Assembly (NCBI RefSeq): GCF_001280085.1
Contig: NZ_LGED01000254.1
Location: forward strand, 1-36,747
DNA length: 36,747 nucleotides
Direction of reading: 5' to 3'
Source: Saccharothrix sp. NRRL B-16348
GTDB taxonomy: Bacteria > Actinomycetota > Actinomycetes > Mycobacteriales > Pseudonocardiaceae
Under the pieces are notes generated by a model. The model worked only from the letters and a program-made list of their open reading frames with translations. It made no database searches and was not told the origin of the DNA. The position numbers were made by a program, and so were the translations under genes. Shown here piece by piece: positions 17,148 through 25,695 of this stretch (position 1 is its first letter; the number at the start of each line of letters is the position of its first letter).

Positions 17148-18482
17148 TCAGAGCTCACCTCCGCGGACCCCGGCCGGGATGACGTGCCCCAACTTGAGCA
17201 GGGCCTTGCGGAACTTCAGCTCCTGGTCCGGCCGGACGGCGAGGTGGCGGTCACCGATCGGGCGGCACAGCGCGCGGGTCGCGCGGTCGCGGCTGATCAA
17301 CGCGGCGAGCGCTGGATCGGCGCACTCGATGACGCGGACGTGGCCGAGATCTGTCAGCTGCGAACTCCGCCGCTCGACGTCCGCGACCAGCGTGCGCAAC
17401 GCGTCGGGCAGGTCGTGCTCGGTCCGTTCGGCGAGGAAGTCGACGAACTCACCGAGGTCGCGGCCGTTGCCGAGCGCCGTGAGCAGGCCGTCCGCCGACA
17501 CCATCCAGACGCGGTCGGCGGTCTGCTCCGCGTGGGCGGACAGGACGAGCCGGTCCGCGACGCCGATGTCGCCCATGGCGACGACGTCGAGGTTGGGCAG
17601 CACCTTCAGCGGCCGCGTCCCGGCGGCCTTGGACTCAGGCGGTCGGTACGCGTCGGTCAGGCCGAGGGCGTAAGCGCCGAGCGCGGTGAGCCTGATCGCC
17701 ACGAGTCCGTCGTAGCGGCTCAACGCGTCCAGGTCGTCACCACCCCAGTTGTCGACGTAGTCGTCGCGCGCACCGCGTGGGTCGACGTAGTCGAGGTCGA
17801 TCAACCCAAGAGTGCCCGCGTACTCGAACAACACGGCCAGGGTGTAGCGACCTTCGAGGATTTCCCAGTCGTGGTGCTCCTCGTAGCCGAGGCTGCCGTA
17901 TTCAGGGTCGACGAGATACAGCTTCCACAGCGCCATTTCGGTGCGGGCGATGGTGGGACTCATGTTGCCGCGCCGCATGGCGGTGAACAGGAAGTCCACG
18001 TCGACCCACTTGCCCGGCGGGCACGTGGCCAGCGCCGCGGCGACCACCTGTCGCCGGGTCTTGGCCGCGGTGAGCACGTTGCGCCCTTGCTGGCCCTTGA
18101 TCTGCTCCACCCGACTGAACTCGTCGATCACCGCGTGGGTGAGCCAACGCCGCCACAGGTCCCGAATGGCGTCGGCAGTCGGCTTCCCGAGCACCGCACG
18201 TCCCTTCGTGGTCAACCGGAGGCGGGTGCCGTCGAGCGAGGCGAGGCCACCGGCCTGGAGCAACAGCGGCCAAGCGAACGCCGCGATGGGCTCTTCTGGA
18301 TAGAAGTCACCGTGCACCAGGTGTGCGCTGACGGTGCGCACGGTCGCAGCAGACGGACGCCGGGTCTTGTCACTGCACTTCACCTCCCCGGCCGCACACA
18401 GTTCGAGCACAGCGCGCAGGTTGGCCAGGGCTTCCTCCTCGGTGAACCGCACCTGTTCCGGCCAAGGGTCCACCGGGTTCAC
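17148..18482 (-). CDS. Helicase XPB/Ssl2 N-terminal-domain-like protein
   Basis: 444 residues from GTG 18482, overlapping the preceding stop by GTGA and preceded by AAGGGGG. The C-terminal half (about 300-440: VLPNLDVVAMGDIGVADRLV, VWMVSADGLLTALGNG, LPDALRTLVADVERRSSQL) matches the XPB/Ssl2 N-terminal / 'helicase C3' domain found in actinobacterial helicase-associated proteins. The N-terminal half contains winged-helix-like segments (LRLTTKGRAVL). There are no Walker or helicase motifs, so it is not a helicase itself. The coupled upstream gene is CcbP-like. Role unknown; DNA binding is the likeliest property. Confidence 0.75.
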   Translation of the reverse strand: MNPVDPWPEQVRFTEEEALANLRAVLELCAAGEVKCSDKTRRPSAATVRTVSAHLVHGDFYPEEPIAAFAWPLLLQAGGLASLDGTRLRLTTKGRAVLGKPTADAIRDLWRRWLTHAVIDEFSRVEQIKGQQGRNVLTAAKTRRQVVAAALATCPPGKWVDVDFLFTAMRRGNMSPTIARTEMALWKLYLVDPEYGSLGYEEHHDWEILEGRYTLAVLFEYAGTLGLIDLDYVDPRGARDDYVDNWGGDDLDALSRYDGLVAIRLTALGAYALGLTDAYRPPESKAAGTRPLKVLPNLDVVAMGDIGVADRLVLSAHAEQTADRVWMVSADGLLTALGNGRDLGEFVDFLAERTEHDLPDALRTLVADVERRSSQLTDLGHVRVIECADPALAALISRDRATRALCRPIGDRHLAVRPDQELKFRKALLKLGHVIPAGVRGGEL

Positions 18483-18796
18483 GCCCCCTTCGCCCAGCGG
18501 CGGTAGGCGTCCACCCACTGCATGCCTTCCAACAGCGGGGCAGGCAGCGGCAGGTCCAGGACGGGGATGCGCTGCTTCGACTTCCCGCGCACGCAGACAG
18601 CCACGATCTGCTCGTCATCGGTCAGGTCCACACTCGTCACAATCACGTCCATGCCCAGCACCACCGTCTGGAACGGCACGACGAGGTACTCCTCGATCAT
18701 GGAGTGGAAGCCTGTGACACACTCGCTGTCGTCATAGCAGTCGACAGTTGCTTCCGCGATCAGCGCATCCAGCGCCACCCGGTTCGATCGGCTCAC
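18479..18796 (-). CDS. CcbP-like putative calcium-binding protein
   Basis: 105 residues from GTG 18796 (VSRSNRVALDALIAEATVDC). An in-frame ATG at 18814 adds six residues, but the family normally starts at the SRSNR block. The conserved pattern VDCYDDSECVTGFHSMIEE, PFQTVVLGMDV, LDLPLPAPLLEGMQWVDAYR fits the CcbP (Calci_bind) family, small acidic proteins named for a cyanobacterial Ca2+-binding member. The stop overlaps the next start (GTGA), so the two are translated together. No strong ribosome site is visible for either start. Confidence 0.78.
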   Translation of the reverse strand: MSRSNRVALDALIAEATVDCYDDSECVTGFHSMIEEYLVVPFQTVVLGMDVIVTSVDLTDDEQIVAVCVRGKSKQRIPVLDLPLPAPLLEGMQWVDAYRRWAKGA

Positions 18797-19226
18797 GCCG
18801 CGAGGTTCCCACATTCGGCAACGGGACTCTTACGAGGAGCGGCAACCGCAAGTTTCTCTCCCGAACCACCCGGTAGGGTCACCCGGCTTGGAGCACAACA
18901 CCGACAACCTGCTCCAGACTTGCTCCACCCACCGCAGTGTGAGCGACGGCAACAAGTGCCGACCTCAACCCCCGAACACGGTCCCACGCGCGGTGTGGAA
19001 CTCGACCCGCACCCGCAGCACCGTCGCCAACCGCTCACCCGGCTCGTCGTCGCCCGTTCATCGGGGCTGCCGAGGCATGGGACTCGATGGACACCACGCG
19101 GCGGCCGACTGGTTATCGAAGCCTGTCTGGGGCCTGTCACCGGTCGGGCAGAGGCCGCTGGCAATTTCACCGCTTCAACCACTCTTGCACTTGCCCGACC
19201 GGTGGAGTACGACCTCGACATGCTGG
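18797..19226. other. Gene-free 430-base segment containing the left flanking repeat
   Basis: No open frame here has coding character. The right half (19081-19226) shows nothing recognisable. The left-centre carries a sequence related to 28440-28900 (see the repeat entries), so this gap probably marks the left boundary of the 7-deazaguanine island. Confidence 0.6.
18876..19060 (+). repeat. Left copy of an imperfect direct repeat flanking the 7-deazaguanine island
   Basis: TGGAGCACAACnnnGACAAC (18889-18908), CCTGCTCCAG (18908-18917) and CGCAGTGTGA (18933-18942) recur in the same order and orientation at 28454-28473, 28743-28752 and 28767-28776. Weaker similarity continues past 'CGAACA..CG.TCCCACG..CGGTGTGG'. 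In this copy the first two blocks are adjacent. In the right copy about 270 nt separate them. Confidence 0.65.
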
Positions 19227-19751
19227 TCACTCTTCGCTGTGGACCAAGGTCTTCCTACGGCCGAGCAACGCCAGGACCGCCACAGCGGCAACGGTCATCC
19301 ACGCCTTGCCGATGATCTGCCCGGGCAGGAACTCGAAGGAACCGAAGGCCATCTTGAGGAAGATCAAGCTGTCCGCCAGCAGGCCGACGATGTTTGAGCC
19401 GACCACGGCGACGATGAGTCCACGCTTCCGCAGCGGTTCGTACACCGCGAAGTCCAGGAGTTCCGCCACGATGAACGCGGCGGCCGACGCGGTGGCAAGC
19501 GCCGGGTCGGCCAGGAGGTAGGACAGGACAGTGCCCACGACGATGGCGCCCAGGACCGCTCGGCGGCCAACGCTCTCACGTGCCAGATCCCGCAGGACCA
19601 GAGCCAAACCGGCGAAGTAGACGGCTGCTGGGGCGAGGAAGCCGAACCCGACCGGGACAACGCCGAAGTGGGTCACGACGAGGTTCGCCAAGGGGATGGT
19701 GGCGATGTATGCGACGAGCAGAATCACCCCGCTCGGAGTGACCTTCTTCAC
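19227..19751 (-). CDS. VUT/YhhQ-family queuosine-precursor transporter
   Basis: 174 residues, GTG 19751 with AAGGA upstream. About five or six hydrophobic segments are visible (GVILLVAYIATIPLANLVV, FLAPAAVYFAGLALVL, AVLGAIVVGTVLSYLLA, a final VAAVAVLALLG). The family signature is present as LLDFAVYEPL and SNIVGLLADSLIFL. YhhQ/VUT proteins import preQ0/preQ1-type 7-deazaguanines. It is the last gene of the que operon, 91 nt after folE2. Since the neighbours make preQ0 de novo, it may salvage precursor or balance the pool. Substrate is inferred from family and context. Confidence 0.85.
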   Translation of the reverse strand: MKKVTPSGVILLVAYIATIPLANLVVTHFGVVPVGFGFLAPAAVYFAGLALVLRDLARESVGRRAVLGAIVVGTVLSYLLADPALATASAAAFIVAELLDFAVYEPLRKRGLIVAVVGSNIVGLLADSLIFLKMAFGSFEFLPGQIIGKAWMTVAAVAVLALLGRRKTLVHSEE

Positions 19752-19842
19752 GGAATCCTTCTTTCGGAGGGGGCTGACCGACTGGCTTCAGGGAGCGGCT
19801 TCGCGCTCGGATCGGCCGTGCGGAGTGCTTGAGGGTATGCCG

Positions 19843-20610
19843 TCACCCCGTGATCAGAGCCACCGCATCGTGGCTGTGGATGCTCTCGAGGTTTCGCACC
19901 CTCACCTGGTGGGGCAGCCCTCGGGAGCGGCACGTGAGCGAGATGTCACGCACCATGTCCTCGACGAACACGGGGTGGTCGTAGGCCTGCATCGTGAGCG
20001 TGCGTTCATCAACGCGCTTGACCAGCGGAACCACCGGCGCCGACCCGCTGTCGCGGATGATCTTGACCGCGTCCAGCACCGGCAGGGGATACAGGTCATC
20101 TCCACTGCCCGTGACCGACAAGGTGACCTTGCTGCGCTGGTTGTGGGCGCCGTAGTCGGAGATGCTCTTCGAGCACGGGCAAAGACTTGTCACCTCGGAC
20201 GTCACCGCCGTGGTCACGCGGCAGGTGCCGTCCTGCCAGGTGCCGGTCACCTCCACGTCGTGGACGGACACGGACTCCAAGCCGCTCGTCGGCGCGGATG
20301 TCACTTCGGAGATCGGCATGCTGAGTACTACCGAAATACCCGGGGCGTCCAGTTCAGCCGCACCGCTTTTCAGCACCTGCGCCATGTCTCGGGGGTCGAA
20401 CGCTTGCAAGCGTTCGTGCACGAGAGCGACCATCCGACTCATGTGCGTGCCCCGGCGGTCTGCCTGCAGTTGGACGGTGACCGAAACCTCGGCGATGCTC
20501 CGCTGGTTCGTGACGCCGTCATCGAACACCACCGGGTACCGCAACCCGGCGATGCCGACCTGATCGACCTCGATGCCCCGAGGGTCCACTTCTGCCTGGA
20601 TGTCGTGCAC
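19843..20610 (-). CDS. folE2: GTP cyclohydrolase IB (FolE2 type)
   Basis: 255 residues from GTG 20610, one nt after the QueD stop, with GAGG upstream. Recognised by GTHMSRM (54-60), SLCPCSKSIS (142-151, catalytic Cys region) and GAHNQRS. It converts GTP to 7,8-dihydroneopterin triphosphate, the first step to preQ0. FolE2 is the form that is not zinc-dependent; clusters of this kind often carry the zinc-dependent FolE instead. Fourth gene of the operon queC-queE-queD-folE2-transporter. Confidence 0.92.
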   Translation of the reverse strand: MHDIQAEVDPRGIEVDQVGIAGLRYPVVFDDGVTNQRSIAEVSVTVQLQADRRGTHMSRMVALVHERLQAFDPRDMAQVLKSGAAELDAPGISVVLSMPISEVTSAPTSGLESVSVHDVEVTGTWQDGTCRVTTAVTSEVTSLCPCSKSISDYGAHNQRSKVTLSVTGSGDDLYPLPVLDAVKIIRDSGSAPVVPLVKRVDERTLTMQAYDHPVFVEDMVRDISLTCRSRGLPHQVRVRNLESIHSHDAVALITG

Positions 20611-20611
20611 G

Positions 20612-20968
20612 TCACCGTCCTCGATAAGTGCACCCGGAAGTGCAGGTCTCCCGGACCGTTACAGCGGACACCTCGGGCAACCGCGGCACCAGGCGGTCCC
20701 AGATCCACACGGCCAGGTTTTCGCTGGTGGGATTCTCCAACCCCTCGACCTCGTTGAGGTAGTGGTGATCGAGTTGCTCCTCGATGGGCTTGAAGGCTGC
20801 CTTCACGTCGCCGAAGTCCATGATCCAGCCGGCACGCTGGTCGACGGGTCCCTCCACGTGCACGGTCACGCGGTAGGAGTGGCCGTGGAGGCGGGCGCAC
20901 TTGTGCCCCTCCGGCACCTCGGGAAGCCGGTGAGCGGCCTCGAAGGTGAACTCTCGAAAGATCTCCAT
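20612..20968 (-). CDS. queD: 6-carboxy-5,6,7,8-tetrahydropterin synthase
   Basis: 118 residues. ATG 20968 overlaps the QueE stop by one base (TGATG). Zn ligands H13 (AAHRLP), H28 and H30 (LHGHSY), catalytic Cys24 in [10 protein letters not shown], and the C-terminal [13 protein letters not shown] are in place; the length is normal. It turns dihydroneopterin triphosphate into 6-carboxytetrahydropterin, step two of preQ0 synthesis. Confidence 0.94.
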   Translation of the reverse strand: MEIFREFTFEAAHRLPEVPEGHKCARLHGHSYRVTVHVEGPVDQRAGWIMDFGDVKAAFKPIEEQLDHHYLNEVEGLENPTSENLAVWIWDRLVPRLPEVSAVTVRETCTSGCTYRGR

Positions 20969-21603
20969 CAGCGGATTCCCAGGTACTTGTGCGTCTGCAG
21001 GGACAGCGACCAGCGCGGGTTCTTCATGCAGTACTCCACCGCCGCCTCGGTGTGGCTCTCCCGCTCTTGGTCGTCGAGGGGTTGGAGCCGGAACGAGCGG
21101 AAGTCCAGGTGTTCGAACTGCGCGGGATCGCCGCCAGCCTGCGGATAGACCAACTTCAACTCGTCACCCGAGGTCACCACGAGATCGGCCCCGATCTTCG
21201 GGCTGACGCAGAGCCAGTCCACTCCCGCAGGCGGTGTGCGGGTGCCGTTCGTCTCCACGGCGACCTCGAAACCCCGGCGGTGCAGGGCATCGACAGCCGC
21301 TGCGTCCAACTGCAGCAGTGGTTCTCCGCCCGTGCACACCACGAAGCGATGGTCCCTGGTCTGCGATGGCCATGCCGCTTCGACCGCGTCAGCGAGCTCG
21401 TCGGGCGTGGCGAACCGTCCGCCTCCCGTGCCGTCGGTGCCGACGAAATCCGTGTCGCAGAACTTGCAGATCGCCCGGTAGCGATCTTTCTCGAGACCGG
21501 TCCAGAGGTTGCACCGGGAGAAGCGGCAGAAGACGGCCGGCCGGCCGGCGTGGCTGCCTTCGCCCTGAAGGGTGTAGAAGATTTCCTTGATGAGGTAGGT
21601 CAT
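20968..21603 (-). CDS. queE: 7-carboxy-7-deazaguanine synthase (radical SAM)
   Basis: 211 residues from ATG 21603, overlapping the QueC stop by ATGA. It begins [20 protein letters not shown]. The [4Fe-4S] ligands follow the variant QueE spacing C31-X14-C46-X2-C49 rather than CX3CX2[12 protein letters not shown] is the GGE motif that positions SAM. It contracts 6-carboxytetrahydropterin to 7-carboxy-7-deazaguanine. A longer upstream frame (to 21675) is only overlap with queC. Confidence 0.94.
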   Translation of the reverse strand: MTYLIKEIFYTLQGEGSHAGRPAVFCRFSRCNLWTGLEKDRYRAICKFCDTDFVGTDGTGGGRFATPDELADAVEAAWPSQTRDHRFVVCTGGEPLLQLDAAAVDALHRRGFEVAVETNGTRTPPAGVDWLCVSPKIGADLVVTSGDELKLVYPQAGGDPAQFEHLDFRSFRLQPLDDQERESHTEAAVEYCMKNPRWSLSLQTHKYLGIR

Positions 21604-22301
21604 GCGTCCACGTTTCGGTACGTCACGGGATCGGTGACACCGGCCTCTGAGAAACCCTTGAGCCGCAGCAGGCAAGTGTCACAGCGACCACATGCCCGTG
21701 CCTGCTCGTCGGGGTCGTAACAGCTCGAGGTGATCGAGTAGTCGACCCCCAGGCGGAGGCCCTCGCGGATGATGTCCGCCTTGGACATCTCGATGAGCGG
21801 TGAGCGGAGGCGAAGCGGGGTCTCCCCTTCGACACCGGCCCGAGTGGCGAGGTTGGCCATCTTCTCGTACGCCGCCATGTACTCCGGCCGGCAGTCGGGG
21901 TAACCGCTGTAGTCGACAGCGGTCACGCCGGTGAAGATGTCCGTCGCGCCGACCACCTCGGCGTAGGCGAGCGCGAAAGACAGGAAGATGGTGTTGCGTG
22001 CCGGTACGTAGGTCACCGGGATGCTGCTCGCGTCGACCTCTTCGAGGTGGTCGTGCTTGGGCACCGAGATGTCCGACGTGAGCGCTGAACCGCCGAAGGC
22101 TCGAAGGTCGATGTCGACGGTCTTGTGCCCGGCCGCCCCGAGCGCCTGAGCAACTCGCCGAGCCGCCTCCAACTCGACGACGTGGCGCTGCCCGTACCGG
22201 AAGCTGAGGGCGTACGGGGTGAAACCCTGGTCCTTCGCTATGGCCAGTACCGTCGTCGAGTCGAGACCGCCGCTGAGCAGTACGATCGCCGGTCGTTCCA
22301 T
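21600..22301 (-). CDS. queC: 7-cyano-7-deazaguanine (preQ0) synthase
   Basis: 233 residues from ATG 22301 with AAGGGG eight nt upstream. PP-loop [10 protein letters not shown] (SGGLDS at 10-15) and the Zn site C194, C204, C207, C210 (ACGRCDTC) are intact. It converts 7-carboxy-7-deazaguanine to preQ0 with ATP and ammonia. First gene of the leftward operon, divergent from the DNA-modification operon across 111 nt, so precursor synthesis and use are likely co-regulated. Confidence 0.95.
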   Translation of the reverse strand: MERPAIVLLSGGLDSTTVLAIAKDQGFTPYALSFRYGQRHVVELEAARRVAQALGAAGHKTVDIDLRAFGGSALTSDISVPKHDHLEEVDASSIPVTYVPARNTIFLSFALAYAEVVGATDIFTGVTAVDYSGYPDCRPEYMAAYEKMANLATRAGVEGETPLRLRSPLIEMSKADIIREGLRLGVDYSITSSCYDPDEQARACGRCDTCLLRLKGFSEAGVTDPVTYRNVDA

Positions 22302-22412
22302 CGACGTCACCCCTTCAATTGGTGGACAGCGGGTCAAGATCATATCCCGCTAACTAGGATGTAGAGTAAACCGCATCGGAAGCGAGTTAGGGTTCAAGGG
22401 AGCCGGCGAGGC
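22302..22412. promoter_or_regulatory. Divergent promoter region between que and DNA-modification operons
   Basis: This is the only intergenic space between the two operons and is visibly AT-richer (22335-22375) than the genes on either side. A short inverted repeat AGCGGG (22328-22333) / CCCGCT (22346-22351) lies in it. I cannot assign -10/-35 boxes with confidence and see no preQ1-riboswitch-like pseudoknot sequence. Confidence 0.5.
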
Positions 22413-23303
22413 GTGAAGAAACTATCCGTGGTAGTGACCTGCACGGACCGTAAGATGCTCGTCCCGCCTCCGGCTCTCCGTGTGGGTTCCCTCCCGACGG
22501 GCACGGTGAGCAGCCGACTCGAGACGTGGACGGACCGGGTCCGCGCGGAGAGGGACCGCACCCCTCTGAGCGGCCTGTACAAGGGTGAGCACTGGCTCCA
22601 AGCGCACGCCGTGGTCGATGCGGCAACCCGTGCGGGGTTCGAGGCGGAGCTGTGGGTCGTGTCCGCAGGGCTGGGCTTGCAGCCCGCCACCGCCTCGTTC
22701 CCGGCGTATGCCGCAACCTTCAGCGCCGGCCATGAAGACAGCGTCGCATCGGCCGGCGTCGACCGGAGGCTGTGGTGGAAGGGCCTCCAGGAGCGCATCG
22801 GCACGTCGACCCTTGCCGATCTGGGCTCCCGCAGTTCCGTGCTCCTGGTGCTGTCCGAAGTCTACGGGAGCGTACTGACGGCCGAGTTGGGCGAACTCGG
22901 TCAGCTGGGCGGTGACACACTTCTCGTCGGCGGCAGCGAGGACATACCCGGGGTGCAGCGCGTACGAGCCAACGGATCGCTTCGCAAAGCGCTGGGCGGT
23001 ACCCTCACCGGGCTGAACGCGCGGATGGCCGGTTCCTGGCTGACCCACTGCGAGGACGGTGTGCTGACCTCACCTGCCACGACGGAGTCGTGGACGCGCT
23101 GGGTCGAGCACTCGGCGCACCGCGAGACCTACAACCGCACACCGATGACGGACGCGGAGGTCAAAGACTTCATCCGGGCGTCGGCGGCCAAGCACGACGG
23201 CATCTCGCGCACGAGGTTGCACCGGTTGCTCAGGGAGAGCGGCAAGGCTTGCGAGCAGAAGAGGTTCGCCAACCTCTACTCCGAGACGATGGGAGAGCGG
23301 TGA
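22413..23303 (+). CDS. YaaA/DUF6884-like protein, candidate preQ0-modifying (DpdC-role) enzyme
   Basis: 296 residues from GTG 22413. It opens with a Rossmann-like strand KLSVVVTCTDRKM and continues WLQAHAVVDAATRAGFEAEL, then WVVSAGLGLQPATA. This layout resembles YaaA/DUF6884 proteins, whose first strand ends in C-T/S-x-x-K and whose second signature is '(V/L)SAxxGL'. C-terminal residues 225-296 are helical and Lys/Arg-rich (ADVKDFIRASAAKHDGISRT). It is first in the operon and its stop overlaps the next start (GTGA). In characterised dpd clusters a third protein besides DpdA and DpdB converts the inserted preQ0 to the amide; this gene sits where that function is expected. That role is inference. 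Confidence 0.6.
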   Translation: MKKLSVVVTCTDRKMLVPPPALRVGSLPTGTVSSRLETWTDRVRAERDRTPLSGLYKGEHWLQAHAVVDAATRAGFEAELWVVSAGLGLQPATASFPAYAATFSAGHEDSVASAGVDRRLWWKGLQERIGTSTLADLGSRSSVLLVLSEVYGSVLTAELGELGQLGGDTLLVGGSEDIPGVQRVRANGSLRKALGGTLTGLNARMAGSWLTHCEDGVLTSPATTESWTRWVEHSAHRETYNRTPMTDAEVKDFIRASAAKHDGISRTRLHRLLRESGKACEQKRFANLYSETMGER

Positions 23304-24424
23304 ACCTCAAGCGCAGGGCGTTGAAGGTGCACCAGCACCCTACGATCCCCCTGTACATCTTCACCCTCGCGGCCGAGGAAGTCGCGCTGATCTCCGACGT
23401 GGCGCGGATCTCTCGGGATGACGCTGGTCGACTCCTCGGTTATCAGCGCCCTGAGAAGAAGCAGCACGTCAACCAGATCCTTGAGTACCTGGACAGCGAC
23501 GAGGTGCTGTTCCCCAACGGGTTGATCATGGCTCTGCCCGACTCGGTTCGCTTTCGATCCAGTCCAGGTCCTTCAGCCACCGACGGCCTGGCCACGAGCG
23601 GCACACTCGAAATCCCGCTCCCGCAGACCCCGGACGAACCCCGACCGGCGTGGATCGTGGACGGCCAGCAGCGGAGCCTGGCCCTCGCGCGGACCAAGCG
23701 GACCCGCCTACCGGTGACGGTCGCCGGGTTCGTCGCCGAGGACATCGCCACCCAACGCGACCAGTTCCTGCGGGTGAACACGGTGTCGCCGCTGCCCGCC
23801 AACCTCGTGTCGGAACTTCTGCCCGAGGTGGGCACGGCCCTGCCCGCGAAGCTGTCTGCCCGCAAGTTGCCGTCCGCCCTGGTCACGATGCTCAACCAGG
23901 ATTCGGACTCGCCCTTCCGGGGGTTGATCAAGCGACCGTCGACCAGCCCGGAACAGCGCGGTACCGCCGTCGTCACCGACAACAGCCTCACCGCTGCGGT
24001 CGAGGAGTCCCTCAACTCGTCCGCGGGCATCTTGTTCCTCTACCGCAACCTGTCGAACAGCACCATAGACACGGGTGCGATACGCAAGATCCTGGTCTCC
24101 TACTGGACCGCCGTGCAGCACACCTTCCCCGATGCCTGGGGTCTGCCGCCGACCAAGAGCAGACTGATGCACGGTGTCGGGATCAGAGCCATGGGGCGAC
24201 TCATGGACAAGATCGTCCCGAACGTAGACCTGGGCGCCGCAGATGTCGTCGAGCAGATGAAGAAGGAACTGACCTTGATCGCGGATCACTGTCACTGGAC
24301 CAAGGGGCGGTGGAGTGAGCTGAACATCGCTTGGAACGAACTCCAGAACACCCCGCGGCACATCAGCGTCCTGTCCAACTTCATCATCCGTGTCTACGTC
24401 AAGTCGCGGGTGAACGCGTCGTGA
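23300..24424 (+). CDS. DGQHR-domain protein 1 (DpdB/DndB-like)
   Basis: 374 residues, GTG 23300 overlapping the previous stop (GTGA). Contains GYQRPEKKQHV (47-57) and the signature WIVDGQQRSLAL (DGQQR at 121-125), the fold shared by DndB/DpdB and, distantly, ParB. Also FLRVNTVSPLP and, near the C-terminus, LMHGVGIRAMGRLMD and W..LQNTPRHISVL. DGQHR proteins bind or regulate DNA in phosphorothioation and 7-deazaguanine systems, where DpdB is needed with DpdA for base exchange. It is clearly paralogous to the product at 25688 but diverged. Likely role: DNA handling or ATP-linked partner of the transglycosylase. Confidence 0.85.
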   Translation: MNLKRRALKVHQHPTIPLYIFTLAAEEVALISDVARISRDDAGRLLGYQRPEKKQHVNQILEYLDSDEVLFPNGLIMALPDSVRFRSSPGPSATDGLATSGTLEIPLPQTPDEPRPAWIVDGQQRSLALARTKRTRLPVTVAGFVAEDIATQRDQFLRVNTVSPLPANLVSELLPEVGTALPAKLSARKLPSALVTMLNQDSDSPFRGLIKRPSTSPEQRGTAVVTDNSLTAAVEESLNSSAGILFLYRNLSNSTIDTGAIRKILVSYWTAVQHTFPDAWGLPPTKSRLMHGVGIRAMGRLMDKIVPNVDLGAADVVEQMKKELTLIADHCHWTKGRWSELNIAWNELQNTPRHISVLSNFIIRVYVKSRVNAS

Positions 24425-25695
24425 AGTTCTACTTCCCGGACAGTCAGGACCTCGTCAGCCCGACGTACGACTTCATCAACGACGAGTACCTGCCTACCAG
24501 GGTCCGCCAGCGCGACGACGTGTACGCGCACGAGGCGGTCACACCGTCCCCCTACGACGGCATCCTCGTCAGCAAGGCGATCGTCGACGGCTCGATGAAG
24601 GGGGCAGGCAAGTACCCCGCACCCCAGCGCGCGAGGCTCTACCGCCTAGGAGTGCGCAAGTTCTTCAGGCTGCCGCCTGACACTGCCAGTCTCGGCGACT
24701 GCGGCGCCTTCAACTACGCCGAGGAGGAGTACCCGCCCTACTCGGTCGATGAGGTCCTCGACTTCTATGACGAGTGCGGGTTCGACTCGGGCGTCAGCAT
24801 CGACCACGTCATCTTCGGCTACCTACCGGAAGCAGGCGAAGACGCGGTAGACCCCGCCTGGGCGAAACGGCGGCACATATCCCTGGACCTCGCGGAGAAG
24901 TTCCTCGCCGCCGTCCAGAGCAGGGGCAGCCTTGTCGAACCTGTCGGTGCCGCGCAGGGGTGGAGCCCTGCCAGTTACACGGACAGCGTGGCCCGCCTCC
25001 AAGAGATGGGGTACCGCAGGATCGCGCTCGGCGGCATGGTGCCGCTGAAGACCCACGAGATTCTGGCGTGCTTGGAGGAGATCTCAACCGTCCTGCAGGC
25101 GGAGACGCAGCTGCACCTTCTCGGGATCACCCGTGTGGAGAGCATGGAGCGCTTCGCCGGACTCGGTGTGACCAGTTTCGACAGCACGTCGGCTTTTCGG
25201 CAGTCGTTCATGGACGACCGGAACAACTACCACACTGAGGACGGCGCCTACACGGCCGTACGCGTCCCCCAGGTTGACGGCAACCCAGCGCTGAAGCGAG
25301 CGATCCTCTCAGGAGCGGTGTCGCAACGTGATGCCATCCTTGCGGAACGGGAGTGCCTGAGCGCCTTGCGCGGATACGACCAGGGCGTTGTAGACCTCGA
25401 GCACGTCATGACCGCCCTGGCTGCTTACGAAGCGCTGGTGCTGGGCGACAACCAGACGAAGAAGAAGAGCTACCTGGTCCAGTACCGTAGAACGCTGGAG
25501 GCTCGTCCCTGGAAGTACTGCCCATGTGCGTTGTGCGAAAAGCACGGCGTCGAGATAGTGATCTTCCGAGGCACGGAGCGGAACAAGCGGCGTGGGTTCC
25601 ACAACCTCGCCGTCCTGGAAGCCAAGATGCGCAAGGTCGCCCCGCGACCGGTTCGCGGTGAGACCGCCCCCTCAACTAGGAGAGAAAGTGGCTGA
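24421..25695 (+). CDS. dpdA: DpdA-like DNA-guanine transglycosylase
   Basis: 424 residues, GTG 24421 overlapping the previous stop (GTGA). TGT-superfamily barrel: YDGILVSKAIVDGS, LGDCGAFNY (91-99, guanine pocket like SGGFQ), GVSIDHVIFGYLP (D128), MVPLKTHEI and LGITRVESMERFAGLGVTSF followed by D254 at the nucleophile position of tRNA TGTs. The Zn site CPCALC (C367, C369, C372) with H394 (RGFHNL) is intact. Full-length and free of a tRNA-binding PUA domain, it fits DpdA, which swaps guanine in DNA for preQ0. Adjacent preQ0 synthesis and DGQHR genes support DNA, not tRNA, as substrate. Specificity is inferred. Confidence 0.88.
   Translation: MKFYFPDSQDLVSPTYDFINDEYLPTRVRQRDDVYAHEAVTPSPYDGILVSKAIVDGSMKGAGKYPAPQRARLYRLGVRKFFRLPPDTASLGDCGAFNYAEEEYPPYSVDEVLDFYDECGFDSGVSIDHVIFGYLPEAGEDAVDPAWAKRRHISLDLAEKFLAAVQSRGSLVEPVGAAQGWSPASYTDSVARLQEMGYRRIALGGMVPLKTHEILACLEEISTVLQAETQLHLLGITRVESMERFAGLGVTSFDSTSAFRQSFMDDRNNYHTEDGAYTAVRVPQVDGNPALKRAILSGAVSQRDAILAERECLSALRGYDQGVVDLEHVMTALAAYEALVLGDNQTKKKSYLVQYRRTLEARPWKYCPCALCEKHGVEIVIFRGTERNKRRGFHNLAVLEAKMRKVAPRPVRGETAPSTRRESG

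Noticed and set aside
22302..22412. preQ1 riboswitch controlling queC
   Set aside because: I could not find the short stem plus A-rich tail of preQ1-I or the larger type II/III layouts on either strand.
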